A stretch of DNA of 64,000 nt from Lysobacter sp. Root916 (GCF_001429785.1 NZ_LMJF01000001.1:302599-366598), one strand, 5' to 3'. Shown: positions 43,721 to 52,671, counted from the stretch's first letter. Translations and numbers: made by a program. Notes: a model not told the origin generated them from the letters alone.

Positions 43721-44635
43721 ATGGCAGGTGGTGGTGATTCGACCCGCGCGATTCTGTTCGCGCTAGGCGCCAATTTCGCGATCGCGGTGGCCAAGGGCGT
43801 GGCCGCGTTCTTCACCGGTTCCAGCGCCATGCTGGCCGAGACCGTGCACTCGCTGGCCGACTGCGGCAACCAGCTGCTGTTGCTGCTGGGCCTGCGCCAG
43901 GCCAAGCGCCCGCCGTCGCCGGATTACCCGCTGGGCTACGGCAAGGCGATCTATTTCTGGTCCTTCCTGGTCGCGGTGATGCTGTTCACCGTCGGCGGCA
44001 TGTTCTCGCTCTACGAGGGCATCCATAAGCTGCAGCACCCCGAGCCGCTGAAGCAGTGGTGGTGGGCGGCCGGCGTGCTCACCTTCGGCATCGCCGCCGA
44101 GGCGGTGTCGATGCGCGCCTGCCTGGTCGAGGTCAACAAGGCGCGCGGCAGCCGCAGCCTGTGGCAGTGGTTCCGCGAGAGCCGCCAGGCCGAACTGGTG
44201 GTGATCTTCGGCGAGGACCTGGCCGCGCTGCTGGGCCTGGTGTTCGCGCTGGCCGCGGTGATGACCGCGGTGATCACCGGCAACCCGATCTGGGACGCCA
44301 TCGGCACCATCGCCATCGGCGCCCTGCTGATCGTGGTCGCGGTGTTCGTGGCGATCGAGGTCAAGGCGATGCTGATCGGCCAGAGCGTCGATCCGGCGCG
44401 TCAGCAGCAGATCCGCGACTTCCTCAACGGCCGTCCCGAGATCGCCCAGGTCATCAGCGTGATCACCCTGCAGCTGGGCAACGAGGTGATGGTGTCGGTG
44501 CAGGCGCGCATGCGCGAAGAGCACAGCGTGCCGGCCCTGACCGAGCAGATCAACGTGGTCGAGCGGGCGATGAAGCAGGCCTTCCCGGAAGTGCGCTGGA
44601 GCTTCTTCGAGCCGGATACCAAAGCCGGCCTCTGA
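43721..44635 (+). CDS. Cation diffusion facilitator, ED-type
   Basis: 304 aa. Six membrane helices and a C-terminal cytosolic domain. TM2 has the usual HSLADCGN metal site, but the TM5 partner reads FGEDLAALLG, so the familiar His is replaced by Glu-Asp. This is the arrangement of the SLC30A9-like branch; the transported metal is uncertain. A terminator with a 9-bp stem follows. Probably monocistronic. Confidence 0.9.
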   Translation: MAGGGDSTRAILFALGANFAIAVAKGVAAFFTGSSAMLAETVHSLADCGNQLLLLLGLRQAKRPPSPDYPLGYGKAIYFWSFLVAVMLFTVGGMFSLYEGIHKLQHPEPLKQWWWAAGVLTFGIAAEAVSMRACLVEVNKARGSRSLWQWFRESRQAELVVIFGEDLAALLGLVFALAAVMTAVITGNPIWDAIGTIAIGALLIVVAVFVAIEVKAMLIGQSVDPARQQQIRDFLNGRPEIAQVISVITLQLGNEVMVSVQARMREEHSVPALTEQINVVERAMKQAFPEVRWSFFEPDTKAGL

Positions 44636-44659
44636 CGCCGCGACGGCCGCGAATAAAGA

Positions 44660-44690
44660 CGCCACGGGGCACAAATCCCGTGGCGTTTTT
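44660..44690 (+). terminator. Rho-independent terminator after the CDF gene
   Basis: CGCCACGGG pairs with CCCGTGGCG over an 8-nt loop and is followed by TTTTT. Confidence 0.93.
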
Positions 44691-44744
44691 CATGGCCGGC
44701 GCTGGGCGATAATCGCCGCGATCGGGCAGGGAAGGGACGCGGGC

Positions 44745-45725
44745 ATGAAAACGCTGCATGCGGTGTTGTTGTCGACGGGCTTGGTGGCGGCGGTCGGCGG
44801 GGTGGTGGCGTACGCCGCCTACGCCTACACCGCGGAGTTGCGGGGGCGGATGCATGACGCGGTGAGCGCGGCCCCGCCCAAGAAAGCGGACCCCGCCGCG
44901 CAGGCGCTTAGCGAGCGTGCGGCCGAGGAGCTACTGGCCTCGCTGCGCCCGCGCCTGGTCGCGAGCGAGCGCCCGGTGCGGCATATCGCGCTGACGCCGA
45001 TGGCGCAGGACCAACTCAAGGCCAGCAAGGTCGGCGGCCGCGCCTACTGGGCCGCGGGCCGCGACTATCCGCGCGATCCCGGTGGCCGGCCGCTGGTGCT
45101 GCTGGCCCAGGTCGACCTGGCCGAGGCGCGTCTGGACGGCGCGCCGCAACAGGGCCTGTTGCAGTTTTTCATTTCCGACAGCGGCGACTATTACGGCGCC
45201 AACTTCGACGACCCCAAGCACGACGGCATGGACGCGTTGAGGCAGGCGCGGGGATTTCGCGTGGTGCATTGGCCCGACGCGAGCGCACCGGCGGTGGCGC
45301 CGCCGGCTCGGCCCGGCGGCGAGCAGCGCCTGCCGTTCGAACCGGACCAACCTCGACGGATGCGCTTCATCGCCGAGCGCGAAAGCCTGGGCAGCAACGA
45401 CAGCGGCTGGCCCGCGGCGATGGGCGAGTCGCTGGACGAGCGCGTCGAGGCCTACGTGCGGGCGCATCCCGAGCAGGACAGCGATGCGCTGACCGACGCC
45501 CTGTTCGAGCGCTTGTCGCGCAGCGGCCACAAGTTCGGCGGCCACCCGGACTTCACCCAGAGCGACCCGCGCGAGGCCGGCGACCGCCAGGTGCTGTTGC
45601 TGCAGCTCGACAGCGACGAGGTCATGATGTGGGGCGACTCGGGCATCGCCAACTTCTTCATCGACTCCGACGATCTCAAGCGCGGCGAGTTCGGCCGTGT
45701 CGCCTACCACTGGGATTGCTATTGA
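44745..45725 (+). CDS. DUF1963 (YwqG-like) protein with N-terminal anchor
   Basis: 326 aa. A signal or anchor helix (about 5-28) is followed by a DUF1963 domain: YWAAGRDYPRDPGGRPLVLL, AQVDLAEARLDGAPQQGLLQ and HKFGGHPDFTQSDPRE. The typical YwqG C-terminus with MMWGDSGIANFFIDSDDL is intact. The function is not known. The next gene starts on its stop (TGATG). Confidence 0.85.
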   Translation: MKTLHAVLLSTGLVAAVGGVVAYAAYAYTAELRGRMHDAVSAAPPKKADPAAQALSERAAEELLASLRPRLVASERPVRHIALTPMAQDQLKASKVGGRAYWAAGRDYPRDPGGRPLVLLAQVDLAEARLDGAPQQGLLQFFISDSGDYYGANFDDPKHDGMDALRQARGFRVVHWPDASAPAVAPPARPGGEQRLPFEPDQPRRMRFIAERESLGSNDSGWPAAMGESLDERVEAYVRAHPEQDSDALTDALFERLSRSGHKFGGHPDFTQSDPREAGDRQVLLLQLDSDEVMMWGDSGIANFFIDSDDLKRGEFGRVAYHWDCY

Positions 45726-46171
45726 TGCGATTGCGACGGTACCTGCCGGCCGATCGCGCGGCCTGCCTGGCGCTGTTCACCAGCAACGTGCCCGATTACT
45801 TCGCCGAACTCGAACGCGCCGATTTCATCCAGACCCTGGACGAGATCGACGATTACTTCGTGATCGAGGCGCCGGGCGAGGGCCTCGTCGCATGCGGCGG
45901 CTACGCGGCCCTGGACGACGCGCCCGAGGTCGCCGGCCTGTGCTGGGGGATGGTGAGGCGCGACCTGCACCGGCGTGGCTACGGCGAGCATCTGTTGCGA
46001 GAGCGTCTGCGTCGCATCGCTGCCGAGCCGGCGTTCGAGCGCATCGTGATCGAGACCACTCAATTCAGTCGCGCATTCTTCGCTCGCCACGGTTTCGTCG
46101 CCACGCGCGAGGTGGCCGACGGCTTCGCGCCCGGCTACGACCTGGTCGAGATGCAGCGGCCCGCGCGCTAG
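45725..46171 (+). CDS. GNAT N-acetyltransferase
   Basis: 148 aa. MRLRRYLPADRAACLALFTS, GLCWGMVRRDLHRRGYGEHL with the acetyl-CoA loop RRGYG, and FFARHGFVATREVADGFAPG place it in the GNAT family. Its ATG overlaps the DUF1963 stop by one base, so it is translated with that gene. Substrate unknown. Confidence 0.88.
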   Translation: MRLRRYLPADRAACLALFTSNVPDYFAELERADFIQTLDEIDDYFVIEAPGEGLVACGGYAALDDAPEVAGLCWGMVRRDLHRRGYGEHLLRERLRRIAAEPAFERIVIETTQFSRAFFARHGFVATREVADGFAPGYDLVEMQRPAR

Positions 46172-46186
46172 CGGGCCGCCAGACGG

Positions 46187-47050
46187 TCAGGCGTCGCTGC
46201 GCGCCAGCCACTGCAGTTGCGAGCTCGCCGCCGGGGTCTCGCCCAGGGCCTTGCTCAGCAGGGGCAGCACCGCCGCCAGGGTCTGGTCCGACTGATAGGG
46301 CGGATTGACCAGCAGCAGACCGCTGCCGTTCATGCGCAGCGGCGAATCGTCGGCGCGCACCAGCAGCTCGGCGGCCAACACCGACTTGGCCGGCAGCGCG
46401 GCGGCGCGACGATAGAACGGCTGCAGCGAGCGCCGCAGCTTGATCGGATACCACAACGCGTAGCAGGCCTGTGGCCAGCGGCCCAGACCCTCGCGCAGGG
46501 CGCCGATGGCGGTGTCGAACTCCTCCAGCTGCGCCTCGTAAGGCGGATCGATCAGGACCAGACCGCGGTTGTAGCGGGTGGCGCCGATCTTGGGCGGCAG
46601 CAGGGCCTTCATCGCGGCGTAGCCGTCGCGCTGGTGCACGGCCATGCGCGGGTCGCGGGCGAAGTTGTGTTCGAGCTGGGCGGCTTCCTCGGGTTGCAGC
46701 TCGCAGGCGGCGATGCGGTCGTCGGCGCGCAGCGCGTGCGCGAGCAGCCAGGGCGAGCCGGGGTAGGCGGCGCTGCCGTGCTCGGCGCGGCAGGCCTTGA
46801 CCGCGCCCAGATAGCGCGCGATCGCCGGATGCTTGGGCGCCTCGGCCAGCAGGCGGGCGATGCCGCCCTCGGCCTCGCCGGTGCGCAGCGCCGAATTGCC
46901 GTCCAGCGGGTAGAGCCCGCGCCCGGCATGGGTGTCCAGCGCGAACAGCGGCGCGGGCTTGACCGCGAGAGCGTCGCACAGCACCAGCAGGGCGACGTGT
47001 TTGAGCACGTCGGCATGGTTGCCGGCATGGAAGGCGTGGCGGTAGTTCAT
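46187..47050 (-). CDS. rlmJ: 23S rRNA (adenine2030-N6)-methyltransferase
   Basis: 287 aa, like E. coli RlmJ (280). NYRHAFHAGNHADVLKHVAL at the start and the catalytic DPPY box in GLVLIDPPYEAQLEEFDTAI are characteristic. A second NPPY-type box (LLVNPPYQSDQTLAA) ends the fold. The gene runs away from creB; a 32-bp-armed inverted repeat fills the whole space between. Confidence 0.95.
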   Translation of the reverse strand: MNYRHAFHAGNHADVLKHVALLVLCDALAVKPAPLFALDTHAGRGLYPLDGNSALRTGEAEGGIARLLAEAPKHPAIARYLGAVKACRAEHGSAAYPGSPWLLAHALRADDRIAACELQPEEAAQLEHNFARDPRMAVHQRDGYAAMKALLPPKIGATRYNRGLVLIDPPYEAQLEEFDTAIGALREGLGRWPQACYALWYPIKLRRSLQPFYRRAAALPAKSVLAAELLVRADDSPLRMNGSGLLLVNPPYQSDQTLAAVLPLLSKALGETPAASSQLQWLARSDA

Positions 47051-47055
47051 TCAGA

Positions 47056-47212
47056 GCCGGGAATGGGGAATGGGGAATTGGGAATCGGGGGGCGTTACAG
47101 CCGGGGTCCGCCAGGGAGCGGCGCCTCGCACCATACAGAACCGGCGGCAGGGGAGCGAAGCCATTATGCTTCGCCCTTAACGATTCCCTATTCCCCATTC
47201 CCGATTCCCGGC
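47056..47212. repeat. 32-bp-armed inverted repeat between rlmJ and creB
   Basis: Arms at 47056-47087 and 47181-47212 match at 30 of 32 positions. Each arm is a run of GGGAATGG-like units. The right arm ends 7 nt before the creB ATG and the left begins 5 nt beyond the rlmJ start codon, so the element occupies the divergent promoter region. No Shine-Dalgarno is left before creB. Confidence 0.9.
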
Positions 47213-47219
47213 CTTACCA

Positions 47220-47897
47220 ATGCCTCGCATCCTGCTGGTCGACGACGAACCCGCGATCGCCGCCACCGTGCTCTACGCGCTGCGCGCCGAGGGCTTCGAG
47301 GCCGAGCACTGCCTGACCGGCGGCGAGGCCCTGCGCGAAGCCCAGCGTCAGGCCTACGACCTGGCGGTGCTGGACGTCGGTCTGCCCGACATCGGCGGCT
47401 TCGCCCTGTGCCGCGAGCTGCGCCGCGAGCGCGACCTGCCGGTGATCTTCCTGACCGCGCACGATGCCGAGGCCGATCGCATCCTCGGCCTGGAGATCGG
47501 CGCCGACGACTACGTGACCAAGCCGTTCTCCCCGCGCGAGCTGGTCGCGCGCGTGCGCGTGGTGCTGCGGCGCGGGCGCGCCCAGGCCGAGGCGCCGGCC
47601 GCGGCCGAGGGCGCGTTCCGCCACGATCCGGAAGGCAAGCGCATACGCTACCGCGGCCAGCCGCTGGACCTGACCCGCTACGAGTACGGCCTGCTGGCCG
47701 CGCTGCTGCAACGGCCGGGCGCGGTGCTGTCGCGCGCGCAGCTGATGGACCGGGTCTGGGGCGACGCCCTGGACAGCGGCGACCGCACCGTCGACACCCA
47801 TATCAAGACCCTGCGCGGCAAGCTGCGCGAGATCGACGGCGAGTCCGATCCGATCCGCACCCACCGCGGACTGGGCTATTCGCTGGATGCGAACTGA
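47220..47897 (+). CDS. creB: Response regulator CreB
   Basis: 225 aa. OmpR-type receiver with phospho-acceptor Asp52 in LAVLDVGLPDIGG and the Lys in YVTKPFSPRE. The winged helix is LDLTRYEYGLLAALLQR then RTVDTHIKTLRGKLREID. The length and the order creB-creC-creD identify it. CreB binds cre-tags (TTCACnnnnnnTTCAC); one lies in front of creD. It is linked to beta-lactam and envelope responses in related bacteria. Confidence 0.92.
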   Translation: MPRILLVDDEPAIAATVLYALRAEGFEAEHCLTGGEALREAQRQAYDLAVLDVGLPDIGGFALCRELRRERDLPVIFLTAHDAEADRILGLEIGADDYVTKPFSPRELVARVRVVLRRGRAQAEAPAAAEGAFRHDPEGKRIRYRGQPLDLTRYEYGLLAALLQRPGAVLSRAQLMDRVWGDALDSGDRTVDTHIKTLRGKLREIDGESDPIRTHRGLGYSLDAN

Positions 47898-47906
47898 GCC
47901 GCGCGC

Positions 47907-49355
47907 ATGAAGATCGGGCTGCGCATTTTTCTGGGCTACTTCTGCATCGTCGCGCTGGCCGCGCTGCTGCTGACGCGGGTGTTCCTGGCCGAGGTCAAGC
48001 CCGGCGTGCGCCAGGCGATGGAAGACACCCTGGTGGATTCGGCCAACGTGCTGGCCGAGCTGGCCACCGACGATTTCATCGCCGGGCGCATCAACGACGG
48101 CGCCTTCGCCCGGCGCGTGCGCGAGCTGCGCGGGCGCGACTTCGGCGCCGAGATCTGGGGCTTCGGCAAGCGCGCCACCAACTATCGCCTGTACATCACC
48201 GACGCGCGCGGCGTCGTGGTGTTCGACAGCGACGGCCGCGACCTGGGCCGCGACTACTCGCGCTGGAACGACGTCTACCTGACCCTGCGCGGGCGCTACG
48301 GTGCGCGCTCCACGCCCAGCGATCCGGACGATCCCAACTCCAGCGTGATGCACGTGGCCGCGCCGATTCGCGACCCGGCCGGCCGCATCATCGGTTCGCT
48401 GACCGTGGCCAAGCCCAACCGCACCATCGCGCCCTTCATCGAGCGCAGCCAGCGCGTGGTGCTGCGCTGGGGCGGCGTGCTGATGGGCACCGCGCTGCTG
48501 ATCGGCCTGTTCGCGGCCTGGTGGCTGTCGCGCCAGCTCAACGGCCTGCGCCGTTACGCGCACGCGGTCAGCGCCGGCCGCCGCGCCGAGCTGCCGGCCT
48601 CGGTCGGCGAGTTCGGCGAACTCGGGCGTGCGCTGGAGAGCATGCGCACCCAGCTCGAGGGCAAGCAGTACGTCGAGCAGTACGTGCACACCCTGACCCA
48701 CGAGATGAAGAGCCCGCTGGCGGCGATCCGCGGCAGCGCCGAGCTGCTGGAAACGCGGCCGGGCGAGGCGCCGATGGCGGAGGAGGACCGCGCTCGCTTC
48801 GCCGCCAGCATCCGCCGCCAGAGCGACCGGCTGGCGCAGATGATCGACAAGCTGCTGGCGCTGGCCGCGGTCGAGCACCGCCAGCGCCTGGACAACCCCG
48901 AGCCGGTGGACCTGGCCGTGATCGCGCGCGAGGCCGCCGAACAGTGCGCGCCGCGCCTGGCCCAGGGCGGCTTGCGCCTCACGCTGGACCTGGCAGAAGA
49001 CCTGCCCACCCTGGACGGCGACCCCTTCCTGCTACGCCAGGCCCTGGTCAACCTGATCGACAACGCCGCCGACTTCTCGCCCGCGCAAGGCGAGATCGCG
49101 CTGCGCCTGTACCGCGACGGCGAGGCCCAGCGCGTCGACGTCGGCGACCGCGGTACCGGCGTGCCCGAATACGCGCTGCCGCGCGTGTTCGAGCGCTTCT
49201 ACTCGCTGTCGCGCCCCGCCGGTGGCAGCCGCAGCAGCGGCCTGGGCCTGTGCTTCGTGGCCGAGGTCGCGGCCCTGCACGGCGGCCACGCCGCGCTGAG
49301 CAACCGCGATGGCGGCGGCGCCCTGGCCAGCCTAGTGCTGTCGCGCGGCCTGTAG
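47907..49355 (+). CDS. creC: Sensor kinase CreC
   Basis: 482 aa. One membrane helix (about 5-28), a long periplasmic sensor (about 30-185) with the pattern NYRLYITDARGVVVFDSDGR, a second helix (about 187-208), HAMP-like linker and the kinase core with phospho-acceptor His265 in THEMKSPLAAIRG. The ATPase domain has LVNLIDNAADFSPAQG and GDRGTGVPEYALPRVFERFY. It starts 9 nt after creB. Confidence 0.93.
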   Translation: MKIGLRIFLGYFCIVALAALLLTRVFLAEVKPGVRQAMEDTLVDSANVLAELATDDFIAGRINDGAFARRVRELRGRDFGAEIWGFGKRATNYRLYITDARGVVVFDSDGRDLGRDYSRWNDVYLTLRGRYGARSTPSDPDDPNSSVMHVAAPIRDPAGRIIGSLTVAKPNRTIAPFIERSQRVVLRWGGVLMGTALLIGLFAAWWLSRQLNGLRRYAHAVSAGRRAELPASVGEFGELGRALESMRTQLEGKQYVEQYVHTLTHEMKSPLAAIRGSAELLETRPGEAPMAEEDRARFAASIRRQSDRLAQMIDKLLALAAVEHRQRLDNPEPVDLAVIAREAAEQCAPRLAQGGLRLTLDLAEDLPTLDGDPFLLRQALVNLIDNAADFSPAQGEIALRLYRDGEAQRVDVGDRGTGVPEYALPRVFERFYSLSRPAGGSRSSGLGLCFVAEVAALHGGHAALSNRDGGGALASLVLSRGL

Positions 49356-49363
49356 GCCGCGCG

Positions 49364-49444
49364 AGGAGTGAGCTTAGAGGAGTGAGGAGTGAGCGAAAGC
49401 CGCTAGCGCACTCGCTCGCTCCTCACTCCTCCACGCTCACTCCT
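49364..49444. repeat. 32-bp-armed inverted repeat between creC and creD
   Basis: Arms at 49364-49395 and 49413-49444 match at 29 of 32 positions with a 17-nt loop. Units are GGAGTGAG-like. The right arm ends 11 nt before the cre-tag, so any hairpin in the transcript would form directly upstream of the creD promoter. Confidence 0.88.
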
Positions 49445-49455
49445 AGCCCCAACAC

Positions 49456-49471
49456 TTCACCATCGCTTCAC
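49456..49471 (+). promoter_or_regulatory. cre-tag upstream of creD
   Basis: TTCAC CATCGC TTCAC matches the TTCACnnnnnnTTCAC consensus of CreB/BlrA regulators exactly. It lies 68 nt before the creD ATG. This is the only cre-tag I noticed in the window. Confidence 0.9.
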
Positions 49472-49538
49472 CGTTCCCCCATCCTCCCCACCCAGGCCGC
49501 GCCCATCCTGCCGTCACCGCAACGACAGGAGAGGGGAC

Positions 49539-50915
49539 ATGCGACTTTGGTTGAAAATATTCTTGGTGCTGGGCATGACCCTGGCGATCCTGATTCCGCT
49601 GCTGCTGATCCGCGGCGTGATCAACGACCGCCAGAGCTATCGCAACCAGGCCGTGGCGACGATCGCGCGCAGCTATGCCGGCGCCCAGGCCTTCACCGGT
49701 CCGGTGCTGGTGGTGCCGTACACCGACTTCATCGAAACCGACGAGAAGGACGAGAAGGGCTTCGTGCGCCGGGTCGTGCGCGAGGAAAGCAGTCGCTGGA
49801 CCTATTTCCCGACCACCCTGGACGTGCGCGGCCCGCTCAAGCCCAGCACGCGCCGGCTGGGCCTGCACGAGGTGCGGGTGTACGAGTGGCAGGCCCAGGC
49901 CAAGGCCGATTTTCGCGCCGAGCTGCCCAAGACCGCGCTGCCCGCCGGGCATACCCGCAAGATCGGCCGGCCCTGGTTGAGCTACGGCTTCGCCGACGTG
50001 CGCGGCCTGCTGTCGACGCCGGCGCTGCGCATCGACGGCGCCGCGGTCGAGGTCGAGGAGGGCATGGGCAGCCGCGACGGCGGCGGCGTGCACGCGCGTC
50101 TGGCGGTGCCGGAGCCCGGCCAGGTGTTGAACCTGCGCACCCAACTGGACTTCAACCTCGGCGGCACCGAGTCGCTGGCGCTGGTGCCGCTGGCCAAGAG
50201 CAACCGCTTCGCGATCCAGTCCAGCTGGCAGCACCCACGCTTCGGCGGCAGCTTCCTGCCGCGCACCCGCGACATCGGCGCCCAGGGTTTCAACGCCGAC
50301 TGGCAGGTGTCTTCGCTGGCCACCAGCGCGCAGCGCCAGTTCCTGGACGGCAAGACCGTGCCCAGCGTGGAAGGCGGCGAGATGAGCGGCGGCGAACGCG
50401 CCGACACGGTCGCCACCGGCGGCATCGATGCGGTCGCGGTGGCCCTGGTCGATCCGGTCAACGTGTACTCGCAGGCCGATCGCGCCAGCAAGTACGGCCT
50501 GCTGTTCGTGCTGCTGACCTTCATCGGCTTCTTCATCTTCGAACTGATCAAGCAGCTCCCGATCCACCCGATCCAGTACGGCCTGGTCGGCCTGGCGCTG
50601 GCGATCTTCTTCCTGCTGCTGGTCAGCCTCAGCGAACACATCGCCTTCGCCTGGGCCTATCTGGCCGCGAGCGTGGCCTGCATCGGCCTGCTCGGCTTCT
50701 ACCTCAGCGCGGTCTTGCGCAGCGTCGGCCGCGGCCTGGGCTTCGCGGCGATGCTGGCGACCTTGTACGCGGCGCTGTACGGCCTGCTGGTGTCGGAGGA
50801 CAACGCGCTGGTGATGGGCGCGGGCCTGCTGTTCCTGATCCTGGCCGCGGTGATGGTGATCACCCGTAAGGTCGACTGGTACCAGCTCGCCGGCTCGCGC
50901 CCGCTGGCGCGCTGA
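49539..50915 (+). CDS. creD: Inner membrane protein CreD
   Basis: 458 aa, close to E. coli CreD (450). An N-terminal helix (about 4-25), a large periplasmic domain (about 30-320) with DRQSYRNQAVATIARSYAGA and GPVLVVPYTDFIE, then four to six helices at the C-terminus (LLFVLLTFIGFFIFELIK and on). CreD is the most strongly induced member of the cre regulon and affects envelope integrity. An AGGAGAGG site lies before the ATG. Confidence 0.95.
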   Translation: MRLWLKIFLVLGMTLAILIPLLLIRGVINDRQSYRNQAVATIARSYAGAQAFTGPVLVVPYTDFIETDEKDEKGFVRRVVREESSRWTYFPTTLDVRGPLKPSTRRLGLHEVRVYEWQAQAKADFRAELPKTALPAGHTRKIGRPWLSYGFADVRGLLSTPALRIDGAAVEVEEGMGSRDGGGVHARLAVPEPGQVLNLRTQLDFNLGGTESLALVPLAKSNRFAIQSSWQHPRFGGSFLPRTRDIGAQGFNADWQVSSLATSAQRQFLDGKTVPSVEGGEMSGGERADTVATGGIDAVAVALVDPVNVYSQADRASKYGLLFVLLTFIGFFIFELIKQLPIHPIQYGLVGLALAIFFLLLVSLSEHIAFAWAYLAASVACIGLLGFYLSAVLRSVGRGLGFAAMLATLYAALYGLLVSEDNALVMGAGLLFLILAAVMVITRKVDWYQLAGSRPLAR

Positions 50916-51042
50916 TTCGGCGATATCGCGGCCGCGGGCAGACGCCCGCGGCCGCACTTTGTGTCATGGCCGCCGATCGGGTCGCTGCTGCGCCGGTCGG
51001 CCGCCGAGTGTCCCGTGCTGCGCTTGGCCTAAACTGCCTGTC

Positions 51043-51651
51043 ATGAATGCGTCCCCGATCGAAATACGTTGCGTCGTAGGCGAGGCGATCGCCCCCTACC
51101 TGGACGATCTCGCGCGGCTGCGCATCGCGGTGTTCCGCGAGTGGCCGTATCTGTACGACGGCGACAGCGACTACGAAGCCCAGTACCTGCAGACCTATCT
51201 GCGCTCCTGGCGCAGCATCGCGGTGCTGGCCTTCGACGGCGACCAAGTGGTCGGCGCGTCCACCGGCCTGCCCCTGAGCGACGAGTCCGACGCCTTCCGG
51301 ACGCCGTTCGCCGACAGCGCCTTCGATCCCGAGCGCGTGTTCTATTGCGGCGAGTCGGTGCTGCTGCCGACGTATCGCGGGCGCGGCCTGGGCCATCGCT
51401 TCTTCGACGAGCGCGAAGCGCATGCGCGCTCGCTGGGCGGCTACGACTGGACCGCCTTCTGCGCGGTCGAACGCGCCGCTGACGACCGCCGCCGGCCGCC
51501 GTTTCAGCGCGACAAGGACGAGTTCTGGAGCAAGCGCGGTTACCGCCGGCAGCCGCAGCTGCGCGCGAGCCTGGCCTGGCGCGAAGTCGGGCGCGGCGAG
51601 GTCGCGCACACGCTGGGCTTCTGGCTGCGTGCGCTGGAGCGTCAGCGTTGA
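51043..51651 (+). CDS. GNAT N-acetyltransferase
   Basis: 202 aa. RLRIAVFREWPYLYDGDSDY, then FYCGESVLLPTYRGRGLGHR with the acetyl-CoA loop RGRGLG, are GNAT features. A downstream region EFWSKRGYRRQPQLRAS fits the last strands. The start ATG follows a clear gap from creD. The next gene overlaps its stop (TTGA), so both are coupled. Substrate unknown. Confidence 0.88.
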   Translation: MNASPIEIRCVVGEAIAPYLDDLARLRIAVFREWPYLYDGDSDYEAQYLQTYLRSWRSIAVLAFDGDQVVGASTGLPLSDESDAFRTPFADSAFDPERVFYCGESVLLPTYRGRGLGHRFFDEREAHARSLGGYDWTAFCAVERAADDRRRPPFQRDKDEFWSKRGYRRQPQLRASLAWREVGRGEVAHTLGFWLRALERQR

Positions 51652-52532
51652 AGGTCGCGGTCGCCAAGTACCGCATCGGCGCGCCGCGCAGCTTCGCCGA
51701 GTTCGCCGACAAGCAGGCGCGCTGGCTGGGCGAGGCCAAGCGCGCCGGCGCCGAACTGGCGGTGCTGCCCGAATACCTGGCCCTGGAGCTGGGCGCGAGT
51801 TTCGGCGCCGCCACCCAGGGCGATCTGCACGCCTCGCTGATCGCGATCCAGACCTATCACGACGCCTGGCGCGAGCTGTACGGCCTGCTCGCGCGCGAGC
51901 TGCGCATGCACGTGGTCGCCGGCAGCTTTCTGCTCGACAACGGTCGCGGGCGCTATCGCAACCGCAGCTATGCCTTCGCGCCCGACGGCGGCGTGCTGTG
52001 GCAGGACAAGCTGCAGCTGACCGGCTTCGAGAAACGCGCCGCGGTGATCGAGGGCGGCGATGCCTTGCGCGTGTTCGCGCTGGGCGAGACGCGCGCGGCC
52101 ATCGCGGTCTGCTACGACATCGAGTTTCCGCTGCCGGTGCGCGCCCAATGCGAAGCCGGCGCGCGTGTGCTGATCGCGCCCAGCTGCACCGACACCGAGG
52201 CCGGCGCCACCCGCGTGCGCGTGGGCTGCCTGGCGCGCGCGTTGGAGAACCGTTGCTTCGTCGCCCAGGCGGTGACCGCGGGCGACGCGGCCTGGAGCCC
52301 GGCGCTGGACACCAACACCGGCGAAGCCGCGATCTATGCGCCGATGGACGTGGGCCTGCCCGCGGACGGCATCGTCGCGATCACCCGCGGCGATCAGACC
52401 TGGGCGGTGGCGGACCTGGATTTCGCCGCGCTGGACGCCAGCCGCGCGCAGGCGCAGGTGGCGAACGATCGCGACTGGGCGGGGCAGAGCGCGCCGGCGA
52501 TCGAGCGGGCGGCGTTGATGGAGTGGGGTTGA
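51648..52532 (+). CDS. Carbon-nitrogen hydrolase (nitrilase superfamily)
   Basis: 294 aa from TTG overlapping the acetyltransferase stop. The Glu-Lys-Cys triad is intact: LAVLPEYLALELG (Glu), LWQDKLQLTGFE (Lys) and AIAVCYDIEFPLP (Cys). The order of motifs fits omega-amidase or N-carbamoyl-type enzymes. The adjacent GNAT gene and the coupling suggest a shared substrate, perhaps an acylated amine or amide, but this is inference. Confidence 0.9.
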   Translation: MKVAVAKYRIGAPRSFAEFADKQARWLGEAKRAGAELAVLPEYLALELGASFGAATQGDLHASLIAIQTYHDAWRELYGLLARELRMHVVAGSFLLDNGRGRYRNRSYAFAPDGGVLWQDKLQLTGFEKRAAVIEGGDALRVFALGETRAAIAVCYDIEFPLPVRAQCEAGARVLIAPSCTDTEAGATRVRVGCLARALENRCFVAQAVTAGDAAWSPALDTNTGEAAIYAPMDVGLPADGIVAITRGDQTWAVADLDFAALDASRAQAQVANDRDWAGQSAPAIERAALMEWG

Positions 52533-52579
52533 GGCCTAGAGGCTCTCCGGGCCGCCCCTTTTCCCGCGCGCGCTTCTAG

Positions 52580-52615
52580 CCCCTCTCCCGCCTGCGGGAG
52601 AGGGGTTGGGGTGAG
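52580..52615 (+). repeat. CCCCTCTCCCGC hairpin repeat, second copy
   Basis: Stem CCCCTCTCCCGC with its complement (52594-52605), then GGTTGGGGTGAGGG. It is the same hairpin-plus-tail as at 14876-14908. It follows the nitrilase stop by about 50 nt and may act as a transcription barrier, but lacks a T-run. Confidence 0.88.
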
Positions 52616-52671
52616 GGCCGCCGCAAGCGAACGAACGCACAGCCAAAGACGCGCGAGAGAAGCGCCGCACC

